Source: an uncultured Collinsella sp. (GTDB lineage: Bacteria; Actinomycetota; Coriobacteriia; Coriobacteriales; Coriobacteriaceae). Taken from it: a stretch of 13,847 nt of DNA. This document shows positions 7,487 through 13,847 of this stretch, one piece after another. A model generated the notes under the pieces. That model did not search any database. It worked only from the letters and a program-made list of their open reading frames with translations, and was not told where the DNA came from. The stretch covers positions 1-13,847 of the forward strand of contig CABSMZ010000032.1 of assembly GCA_902478875.1 (NCBI GenBank). The letters are read 5' to 3'. A program made the position numbers and the translations under genes. Position 1 is the stretch's first letter, and every line of letters begins with the position of its first letter.

Positions 7487-8326
7487 ATGGCAGATTCCAA
7501 GGTGGAGTACCCCGCTCCCGATTGCCTGGCGCCCGCCGCGATCGAGGCCAAGACCGAGGCCGCCGGCGTGACCAAGGCCAACCTGCCGGTCGCAAAGGCC
7601 TTTCTGTTGGCAATGTTCGCCGGTGCGTTTATTGCCTTCGGTGGCCTGTTCTTTACCGTGTTCTTGAGCGATAGCACGCTGGGCTGGGGCGCCCAGCGCG
7701 TCGTGGGCGGCCTGTGCTTTTGCCTGGGCCTGGTGCTGGTGCTGGTGTGCGGCGCCGAGCTGTTTACCGGCAATTCGCTTATGGTCTGCGCACTCAAGAG
7801 CAAAAAGATCACCCTGGTTCAGATGCTTAAGGCCTGGGTCGTCGTGTGGGTCGGCAATTTTGTCGGTGCCCTGTTCATCGTCTTTTTGGTGTACATGGCC
7901 GGCATCTATAAGCTCAACGGCGAGGCGGTCGCCAACTCCATGGTGAGCGTCGCCGCCGGCAAGGTGACGATCGACTGGGTGACGATCTTCTTCCGCGGCA
8001 TCCTGTGCAACATCTTTGTGTGCCTGGCCGTGTGGATCGGTACCGCCGGTAAGACCGTGGTCGATAAGGTTGTGGGCATTCTGCTGCCCATCGCCGCCTT
8101 TGTGGCCTGCGGTTTTGAGCACTGCGTCGCCAACATGTACTTTTTGCCTATGGGTGCCGTGATGCACGCGTGCGGCTATGGTGCCGACGTCGCCGGCGCC
8201 GATGCGCTCAACGCTGCGGGCATTGCGTTTAACTTGTCCGCCGCCACGCTGGGCAACATCGTGGGCGGCGCGGTTCTGATCGCGCTCGGCTACTGGTTTG
8301 TCTACGCCAAGAAGTCCGAGGCGTAA
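7487..8326 (+). CDS. focA: Formate channel, formate/nitrite transporter (FNT) family
   Basis: A 279-residue membrane protein with six hydrophobic helices, the fold of pentameric FNT channels that move formate (sometimes nitrite or hydrosulfide) across the inner membrane. Family marks are CGAELFTGNSLM, holding T94 (equivalent of FocA T91), FRGILCNIFVCLAVW, and GFEHCVANMYFLPMG with H212, the equivalent of the central FocA H209. The matches to FocA in the GFEH-ANM and RGILCN regions favour formate over the NirC and HSC branches, but substrate is inferred. ATG at 7487 is chosen because AGGAAAG lies 11 bases upstream; TTG 7454 and GTG 7478 in the same frame are less likely. It closes the hyf operon and would supply or export formate for the hydrogenlyase. 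Confidence 0.92.
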   Translation: MADSKVEYPAPDCLAPAAIEAKTEAAGVTKANLPVAKAFLLAMFAGAFIAFGGLFFTVFLSDSTLGWGAQRVVGGLCFCLGLVLVLVCGAELFTGNSLMVCALKSKKITLVQMLKAWVVVWVGNFVGALFIVFLVYMAGIYKLNGEAVANSMVSVAAGKVTIDWVTIFFRGILCNIFVCLAVWIGTAGKTVVDKVVGILLPIAAFVACGFEHCVANMYFLPMGAVMHACGYGADVAGADALNAAGIAFNLSAATLGNIVGGAVLIALGYWFVYAKKSEA

Positions 8327-8348
8327 GATACCGTCTGTTTGACGTTGG

Positions 8349-8385
8349 GCCTCCCGCGGGGCGTTGCCGTGCGGGAGGCTTTTTT
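8349..8385 (+). terminator. Intrinsic terminator after focA
   Basis: GCCTCCCGC (8349-8357) pairs perfectly with GCGGGAGGC (8371-8379), a 9-bp GC-rich stem with a 13-base loop, followed at once by six T (8380-8385). It lies 23 bases after the focA stop and has no U tract for the other strand. It should end transcription of the hyf-focA unit, so the following Mo oxidoreductase probably has its own promoter within 8386-8448, where none was clearly recognised. Confidence 0.92.
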
Positions 8386-8448
8386 GGCCTGGGGCTCGTT
8401 CCCGGGCTGTTGGCCTGTTGTGTTTGGCTTGTGAAAGGGGTAATCGAG

Positions 8449-10566
8449 ATGGCATCTGCTGTGAAGCGTGACGGTCGCGCCGTGGTGACCACATGCGGGG
8501 GATGCTATGCCGATTGCGCCTTTGCGGCACGCGTTGAGGACGGTCGCGTGGTGGCCGAGTTGCCGGTGCCGGGACATCCGTGCGCGGCGCGTGCCCTGTG
8601 CGCCCGCGGGCGCCATCGCCTGGCAATGCCGTTTGACGAGCGCGACCGGATTTTGCACCCCATGCGACGCCGCCGGGATGGCTCGGGGTTTGATGCGATT
8701 ACCTGGGACGAGGCGTTTGCTCAGATTGCCGAGCGTCTTTTGGGAATTGTTGACGAGCGCGGGCCCCGTGCGCTGGGCATGACACTTGGTGTGCCCTCGT
8801 TCGACCGCTACTGGGCCTATCGCTTTATGCATGCGCTGGGCTCGCCCAACGTGTACGGTGCCGATGGCGCCTGCGAGGTAAGCAGACTTACCGGTTGGGA
8901 GCACAGCCTGGGCTATAGCCCCGCCTCCGACCTTGCGCATACCGACTGCATCATGTACCTGGGGCGTTCCATTGTCGATTCGTCGACGATGGGGGCCGTT
9001 GACGCGCTCAACGATGCGCGCCGGCGCGGGGCGAAGATCATCGTGGTTGACCCCCGGCGCAGCGGCTCGGCCGCGCTTGCCGACCGCTGGCTGCGCGTAC
9101 GTCCTGGATGCGATCTGGCGTTGCTGCTGGGTATCGCACATGTGCTGGTATCCGAGGACCTGTACGATCACGAGTTCGTGGACCGCTACGCCACAGGCTT
9201 TGACGAGCTGGCGCAGGCGGCCAGTGCTTGGACGCCCGAGTGGGCCGAGTCGATGTGCGACGTGCCGGCCGCAGAGATTGTCGCCACGGCGCGCGAGCTA
9301 GCTGCCGCCGCGCCTGCCGCTGTGGTGGATGCAGGCTTTCATGGTGGCATCGGCATCGCGTATGCCAATAGCACCCAGACCGCGCGCGCTATCTGCTTGG
9401 TCGATGTGCTGCTGGGCTGCATCGGGCATGAGGGCGGTGCCCTCAACCCGCCCACGCCGCTTGTGTTGGGCGATTTGGACCCTACGCGTTTCGCGACGCC
9501 GTCGATGCCGCGTGAGCCCAAGTTGGGGTCCGAACGCTATCCACTGGTCGATCCGATGCGCGGCCTGTGCACGACCATCGGTCAGTCGATTCTTGCCGGC
9601 GATTTGCGTGGGCTCATCGTCTATGCCAGTAACCCCGGTGCGGGCTATGGCAATGCACAGGCTTGGTTGGGTATTTTGCAGCAGCTCGACTTGCTTGTGA
9701 CGATTGATATTCGTTGGTCCGAGACGGCGCGTGCTTCTGACTTCGTGCTGCCCGACGTGACGTATCTGGAGGCCGACCGCGGTGTGGGCACAGTCGTGGG
9801 CGTCAACGATTCGCGTGTGTTCTACCGCAACGCCGTGCTGCCCGTGCAGCATGACGGCACACGTCCCGGTCGGGAGATTTTTGCCGGTCTGGCGCAGGCG
9901 TGTGGCGTGGGCGAGTATTTCCAGTTTACGTCTGACGATCTGACGGCTGCCCAGGTGGCGCCTTTTGGGATCGATCTGGACGAGCTCAAGGAGCGCGGCT
10001 GGGCCGATACGGGCGTGGCGCTGCCGTCGCGCACGGGTGAGCCGGTGATTCCGCTTGCCGGCGGCAAAATTGCGCTGGCAAGCGACGTATGGGAACGAGT
10101 CGGCATGGGTCGTGTGCCCAACTGGATTGCGCCCATGGTGGAGCCCGGCCCGGGGATGTTTCGCCTCATTAGTGGCAACCGTCCCTTTGAGTCGCACACC
10201 TCGCGCAGGCTTGCGGCTCAAGGTGCCGCCGAGGCTGGATCGGACCTGGATGCCGTGCAGATGAATGCCGATGCTGCTGCGCACATGGGCATCGCCGACG
10301 GCGAGATCGTCGAGCTCGTGAGCGATATGGGCCGCGACCGCGTGCGCGTGGAGACGACGCCCTATCTGCATCCGGCGTGCATCTTCACCTCGGCCGCTCC
10401 CGGCGGACGTTCGTTTGGCGCCGATGCCGGCGGCGCTCAAGCCTTGGGCGTCGGCCCGCTCGACCATACACCGTTGCGTTGGGATCCGTTGACGGGCGCC
10501 GCGCTCACTCAGGAAAACGCCGTTCGCGTGGAAAAGATCGCGGCGCGCGGGGATAATAGCGATTGA
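8449..10566 (+). CDS. Mo-bis-PGD oxidoreductase, PsrA/PhsA-like, Cys-type, no Tat signal
   Basis: A 705-residue member of the DMSO-reductase superfamily. A [4Fe-4S] motif lies at the N-terminus: C16, C19, C23 and C51 (C-x2-C-x3-C-x27-C), followed by ARG. The probable Mo ligand is C142 in GACEVSRLTGW, the place of U140 in FdhF. The residue after it is Glu, whereas formate dehydrogenases have His after Sec or Cys. Segments such as LDLLVTIDIRWSETARASDF and LPDVTYLEADRG, and the C-terminal ENAVRVEKI, are most like thiosulfate/polysulfide reductase catalytic subunits. There is no twin-arginine signal, so it should act in the cytoplasm, and no iron-sulfur or membrane partner gene adjoins it. ATG 8449 is chosen for AAAGGGG at 8434-8440; an in-frame TTG at 8410 is unlikely. 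Substrate is unknown. It could still be a divergent formate dehydrogenase, which I think less likely. Confidence 0.85.
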   Translation: MASAVKRDGRAVVTTCGGCYADCAFAARVEDGRVVAELPVPGHPCAARALCARGRHRLAMPFDERDRILHPMRRRRDGSGFDAITWDEAFAQIAERLLGIVDERGPRALGMTLGVPSFDRYWAYRFMHALGSPNVYGADGACEVSRLTGWEHSLGYSPASDLAHTDCIMYLGRSIVDSSTMGAVDALNDARRRGAKIIVVDPRRSGSAALADRWLRVRPGCDLALLLGIAHVLVSEDLYDHEFVDRYATGFDELAQAASAWTPEWAESMCDVPAAEIVATARELAAAAPAAVVDAGFHGGIGIAYANSTQTARAICLVDVLLGCIGHEGGALNPPTPLVLGDLDPTRFATPSMPREPKLGSERYPLVDPMRGLCTTIGQSILAGDLRGLIVYASNPGAGYGNAQAWLGILQQLDLLVTIDIRWSETARASDFVLPDVTYLEADRGVGTVVGVNDSRVFYRNAVLPVQHDGTRPGREIFAGLAQACGVGEYFQFTSDDLTAAQVAPFGIDLDELKERGWADTGVALPSRTGEPVIPLAGGKIALASDVWERVGMGRVPNWIAPMVEPGPGMFRLISGNRPFESHTSRRLAAQGAAEAGSDLDAVQMNADAAAHMGIADGEIVELVSDMGRDRVRVETTPYLHPACIFTSAAPGGRSFGADAGGAQALGVGPLDHTPLRWDPLTGAALTQENAVRVEKIAARGDNSD

Positions 10567-10571
10567 TTGAC

Positions 10572-10592
10572 TCAGCCGATCGAATTGGCTGA
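10572..10592 (+). other. Small hairpin between the Mo oxidoreductase and selA
   Basis: Bases 10572-10580 can pair with 10584-10592 around a CGA loop: nine pairs, one of them G-U. It starts 6 bases after the TGA stop at 10564-10566. Only three T follow, so it is a poor terminator. A TTGACG at 10597-10602 resembles a -35 box, but no convincing -10 lies at the right distance before selA. The 76-base gap is AT-richer than its surroundings. Role unknown: partial terminator, operator or chance. Confidence 0.35.
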
Positions 10593-10642
10593 TAGTTTGA
10601 CGTTCGAATGATTGATTCACCTTTGGTTTTGAAAGGCCGCAC

Positions 10643-12100
10643 ATGAGCGATAGCCAGAACATGTCCGATGAGGTACGCGCCCGCCTTCGCGCTATTCCTT
10701 CCGTCAACGAGCTGCTTGCCGAGTGGCCGGTGGTGAAGGCGGCGGGGGAGACCTGCGACGCGGTGGTCCATGCTGCCGTGACGGCCGAGCTCGACGAGGA
10801 GCGCGCTGCGATTCGTGCCGGTGCCGCCCCGCGTTCCAAGCGCGACCTAGCCTCGGCCATCGAGTGGCGTGCGCATCGCTCTGCGCTGCCGAGCCTGCGC
10901 CCAGCAGTTAATGCCACGGGTGTGGTCATCCATACCAACTTGGGCCGCGCCCCGCTCGCGGAGTCGGTCGCCAAGGCCGTGGCCGAGGTTGCGCGCGGGT
11001 ACAGCACGCTCGAGTACAGTGTGGACACTTGTTCGCGCGGGTCGCGCAAGGAGCACGCCGCGCAGCTGATCCGCTCGCTCACCGGTGCCGAGGACGCGCT
11101 CGTGGTCAACAACAACGCCGCCGCGGTACTGCTGGTGCTGGCGACCCATGCCGCAGGCAAGGAGGTTATCGTCAGCCGCGGCGAGCTTGTCGAGATCGGC
11201 GGCAGCTTCCGCATCCCCGATGTCATGGCGGCTTCGGGCGCCAAACTCGTCGAGGTCGGCGCCACCAACCGCACGCATTTGGACGACTATGAGCGCGCCA
11301 TCACGCCCGATACGGCGATGATCCTCAAGGTCCATCCTTCCAACTATCGCATCGAGGGCTTTCACGAGGAGGTGGGCTCTCGGGAGCTTGCCGCTCTGGC
11401 CCACAAGCATGGCCTGCTGTTCTACGAGGACCAGGGGTCGGGCGCGCTGTTGCCCGACGACATCTTGGTGCGCGGCGGCGAAGAAACCACGCCGGCTTCG
11501 GTTTTGGCAGGGCTCGATCTGGTGTCGTGCTCGGGCGATAAACTGCTCGGTGCCGCACAAGCGGGCATTATCATGGGCCGTCGCAATCTGGTCCAGGCCT
11601 GTGGGTCACATCCGCTTATGCGCGCCCTGCGCCCGGGCAAGCTCGCGCTGACGGCGCTCGAGGCCACGCTGCGTATCTACATGGACGGCGCCGATGTTGC
11701 CCATCGCGATATTCCGGTGCTCAGCATGCTTACGCTGCCGCAGGCCCATTTGGAGCGACGTGCCCGCAAGCTGCGCGATCGTATGGTCGCCGGGCTCGAT
11801 AAGGCTGGCTGCCCGTGTGCCGTTCAGGTGGAGATCGTCGAGGAATCGTCGACCCCTGGTGGCGGCTCGCTGCCTACCGTGGAGCTGCCCACCATGTGCG
11901 TTGCCGTGCGCCTCGTCGATGAGCGTCTTTCCGTTGACGCACTCAAGCGCTCGCTCGTCCAAGATTTCGACACGCCGGTCGTCACGCGCGCCTCGCACGA
12001 TCGCGTCCTGTTTGACGTGCGCACACTCGTGGGTGACCGCGATATCGAGACGGCGGCATCGACGCTCGTCGCGTGCGTTGAGAAGGCGATTGCTCGATGA
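10643..12100 (+). CDS. selA: L-seryl-tRNA(Sec) selenium transferase
   Basis: A 485-residue PLP enzyme (E. coli SelA 463) that converts Ser-tRNA(Sec) to Sec-tRNA(Sec) with selenophosphate from SelD. Hallmarks are NATGVVIHTNLGRAPL (about residues 90-105), VVNNNAAAVLLVL, SRGELVEIGGSFRIPDVM, VGATNRTH and the PLP lysine K300 in CSGDKLLGAAQAG. E. coli has SGDKLLGGPQAG there, so GP is replaced by AA just after the lysine loop. All domains are present and the C-terminus is intact. The start has AAAGG at 10632-10636, six bases before ATG. The stop overlaps the selB start by four bases (ATGA), the same selA-selB order as in E. coli. selC and selD are not in the window. Confidence 0.97.
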   Translation: MSDSQNMSDEVRARLRAIPSVNELLAEWPVVKAAGETCDAVVHAAVTAELDEERAAIRAGAAPRSKRDLASAIEWRAHRSALPSLRPAVNATGVVIHTNLGRAPLAESVAKAVAEVARGYSTLEYSVDTCSRGSRKEHAAQLIRSLTGAEDALVVNNNAAAVLLVLATHAAGKEVIVSRGELVEIGGSFRIPDVMAASGAKLVEVGATNRTHLDDYERAITPDTAMILKVHPSNYRIEGFHEEVGSRELAALAHKHGLLFYEDQGSGALLPDDILVRGGEETTPASVLAGLDLVSCSGDKLLGAAQAGIIMGRRNLVQACGSHPLMRALRPGKLALTALEATLRIYMDGADVAHRDIPVLSMLTLPQAHLERRARKLRDRMVAGLDKAGCPCAVQVEIVEESSTPGGGSLPTVELPTMCVAVRLVDERLSVDALKRSLVQDFDTPVVTRASHDRVLFDVRTLVGDRDIETAASTLVACVEKAIAR

Positions 12101-13847
12101 GTGAGGTTCAGGCGCAGGTGGAGTGTCCCGTTATCGTTGGCACGGCGGGCCACGTTGACCACGGCAAGTCGGCATTGATCGAGGCGCTGACCGGCAAGAA
12201 TCCCGACCGTCTGGAGGTTGAGCGCCGTCGCGGTATGACCGTGGAGCTGGGCTTTGGCGAGCTGGCACTGCCGAGTGGCAAGATCGTCGGCCTGGTCGAC
12301 GTGCCGGGCCACGCGCATTACCTGCGCGCCATGGTGCAGGGTGCAACAGGCATCGATGTTGCCGTGCTGGTGGTCTCTGCCGTTGAGGGTGTAATGCCGC
12401 AGACGCGCGAGCACGTGCACGTGCTGGAGCTGCTGGGCGTCACGCATATGGTGGTGGCGCTGACGATGTGTGACCTGGCCGATGCCGAGATGACCGAGCT
12501 TGCCGAGCTCGATGTCGATGACTTTTTGTCGGGTACCGTGTTTGCGGGCGCGCCGATTGTGCCCGTGTCGTCTAAGACGGGCGAGGGGATCGACGGGCTG
12601 CTTGCGGTGCTCGACGAGCGGGTAAGTGCCTGCTGGGATGCCTGCCGCGACCGTGCCGAGCGCACCGATGCCGCGCCGCGCCTGCCGATTGACCGCTGCT
12701 TTACGATTAAGGGCGTCGGCACTGTCGTAACGGGAACGCTGCACGATGCGCCGGTTGCGGTGGGCGACGAGCTGATGGCCTTGCCGTCGCGTACGGTCTG
12801 TCGCGTGCGCGGGATTCAGGTGCATGGCGATACGCCGCGCGCGCTGCCTGGTCAGCGTGTGGCGCTCAACCTTGTTGGTGACGGTGCCGCGGCGCTTGAC
12901 CGTGGCGAGATGCTGGGCGTTGCGGACCGCTTTGGCCAGACGTTGCGCTTTATGATGACGTTCACCTACCTCGGCCGCGAGGGCGCCAAGCCGCGCGTGC
13001 TCGAGTCGGGCGCGCGTGTGCATGTGATGGCCGGTACGGCCGAGGTCGTCGGCCGCATCATGCTATTGGAGGGCGAGGCCCCCATGGCGGTGGGCGAGAC
13101 CCGTACCGTGCAGGTGCGCCTGGATGATCCGCTGCCGCTGCGTGCCGGAGACCATGCCGTGGTGCTGTCGTATTCGCCCGTTATGCTTATTGGCGGCGGG
13201 CGCGTGCTGCTTTCGCGCTGCCGTCGCTCGCGCGAGCTTTCTGCCGGCGAGCGCGCATTGTTTGCGGCGCTTGAGTCCGGCGATACCGCGGGCGGTGTGG
13301 GCGCTTGGCTGGCGCTGCAGATGCTGCCAGTTACGGCGGTTGATGTTGCCGACGCTTTGGATCTTGGTGTCGGCGCGGTCGATGCCGCACTGCGCGGGTT
13401 GGTGTCGCAGGGCTCTGTTCGCAAGCTTGCTGTGGGTGATGCGGACTACTTGGCGGACGCCGTGGTGCTCGACGCTGCGATGGATGCACTGGCGGCGACC
13501 CTGTCAGCCATGCACGCGGCGTCTCCCAAGGAGACGGGCTTTACGCCCGGCGCCGTTGCCCATGCTGCGTGGCCTACCGCTGATGATGGCGTTGCCGCGG
13601 CCCTGATTTCCGAGGGCTGCTCGCGTGGCGTGTGTGCCGCCGAGGGTGCCGAGGTATTCGACCCGCACTCCGCTGCCGCCGCGGCGCGTGTGGTGCGCGA
13701 GGCCTGCGAACGTATCGTTGCCTTGCTGGACGAAGCCGGCCTCGATGCGCCGATATTGCCCGAGGTGGGCGAGCAGTTGCAGCTCGATCGCGACACCATG
13801 ACGCGTGCCCTGCGCGAGCTTTCGCTCAATCGCTCGATCGTTAAGGT
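12097..13847 (+). CDS. selB: Selenocysteine-specific translation elongation factor, 3' truncated by the window
   Basis: The first 583 residues of SelB, the GTPase that delivers Sec-tRNA(Sec) to UGA codons followed by a SECIS hairpin. Reading from ATG 12097 stays open to the window end. GTPase motifs: G1 GTAGHVDHGKS (K24), G2 region GMTVELGFGEL, G3 DVPGH (68-72), and G5 region VSSKTGEGI. The G4 motif is TMCD (123-126) where (N/T)KxD is usual. A domain II signature (RCFTIKGVGTVVTGTLHD, near residue 200) and domain III follow. From about residue 380 come the winged-helix repeats that bind SECIS RNA, ending in a typical RDTMTRALRELS segment. E. coli SelB has 614 residues, so only a few tens are probably missing. 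It overlaps selA by four bases, with AGAAGG at 12081-12086 as ribosome binding site. Confidence 0.96.
   Translation, partial: MSEVQAQVECPVIVGTAGHVDHGKSALIEALTGKNPDRLEVERRRGMTVELGFGELALPSGKIVGLVDVPGHAHYLRAMVQGATGIDVAVLVVSAVEGVMPQTREHVHVLELLGVTHMVVALTMCDLADAEMTELAELDVDDFLSGTVFAGAPIVPVSSKTGEGIDGLLAVLDERVSACWDACRDRAERTDAAPRLPIDRCFTIKGVGTVVTGTLHDAPVAVGDELMALPSRTVCRVRGIQVHGDTPRALPGQRVALNLVGDGAAALDRGEMLGVADRFGQTLRFMMTFTYLGREGAKPRVLESGARVHVMAGTAEVVGRIMLLEGEAPMAVGETRTVQVRLDDPLPLRAGDHAVVLSYSPVMLIGGGRVLLSRCRRSRELSAGERALFAALESGDTAGGVGAWLALQMLPVTAVDVADALDLGVGAVDAALRGLVSQGSVRKLAVGDADYLADAVVLDAAMDALAATLSAMHAASPKETGFTPGAVAHAAWPTADDGVAAALISEGCSRGVCAAEGAEVFDPHSAAAAARVVREACERIVALLDEAGLDAPILPEVGEQLQLDRDTMTRALRELSLNRSIVK

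Noticed and set aside
8386..8448. Riboswitch, molybdenum-cofactor RNA motif or small RNA upstream of the Mo oxidoreductase
   Set aside because: Only 63 bases separate the terminator from the start codon, and no conserved structured motif was recognisable by eye.
8449..10566. Annotating the Mo oxidoreductase as formate dehydrogenase (fdhF)
   Set aside because: The Mo-ligand context is Cys-Glu rather than Sec/Cys-His, and the sequence segments resemble PsrA/PhsA proteins more than FdhF. Genomic position alone is not enough.
10564..10592. UGA at 10564 plus hairpin as a selenocysteine codon with SECIS
   Set aside because: Read-through would add only 14 residues before another TGA. The preceding sequence is a normal C-terminus, and the 3-base loop lacks the features of known bacterial SECIS elements.
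10597..10625. Promoter for selA with TTGACG as -35
   Set aside because: No acceptable -10 hexamer lies 16-18 bases downstream, so the match is probably chance.

Overview
The window is a GC-rich, densely packed stretch (by eye well above 55 % GC) of an anaerobic bacterium. All genes lie on the + strand. The bulk is a formate-hydrogenlyase-type [NiFe]-hydrogenase operon of the hyf (FHL-2) layout, followed by a formate channel, an orphan molybdopterin oxidoreductase and the selenocysteine genes selA and selB. Strong Shine-Dalgarno sites, C-ending codons and the combination of group 4 hydrogenase, FocA and Sec machinery would suit a gut Coriobacteriia member such as Collinsella. That assignment is inference from composition and gene content, and no marker gene in the window proves it.

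Layout. Bases 1-45 are not genomic: they are an Illumina Nextera i7 adapter, so the window begins at an untrimmed contig end. From 46 to 7447 run hyfD (5' truncated), hyfE, hyfF, hyfG, hyfH, hyfI, hyfJ (hycH family) and a hycI-type maturation protease, with gaps from 10 bases down to a 1-base overlap. focA (7487-8326) follows after 39 bases, and a strong intrinsic terminator (8349-8385) closes this unit. A second unit holds a 705-residue Mo-bis-PGD oxidoreductase of PsrA/PhsA-like type (8449-10566), selA (10643-12100) and selB (12097 to the window end, incomplete). No stretch above 300 bases lacks a gene. The two larger gaps (8327-8448 and 10567-10642) hold a terminator and a small hairpin. 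No tRNA, rRNA, CRISPR array, insertion sequence or other mobile element was seen.

How the genes work together. HyfG and HyfI form the catalytic hydrogenase module and HyfH passes electrons to it. HyfD, HyfE and HyfF are NuoL/K/N-like membrane subunits that in FHL-2 are proposed to couple formate-driven H2 evolution to ion movement. HyfJ and HycI mature the complex, HycI by clipping the HyfG C-terminus. FocA moves formate across the membrane. The formate dehydrogenase that would feed the complex is not in the window, nor are hyfA, hyfB and hyfC. They may lie left of the truncated end. In many bacteria that dehydrogenase (FdhF) is a selenoprotein, which would explain selA and selB nearby. The Mo enzyme that is present has Cys, not Sec, at the Mo position and lacks the adjacent His expected of formate dehydrogenases, so it is probably something else.

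Nothing here is clearly a new system. The points most worth a second look are the orphan cytoplasmic Mo oxidoreductase, the degenerate G4 motif in SelB, the extra tails on HyfH, HyfJ and HyfG, and the adapter at the contig end.
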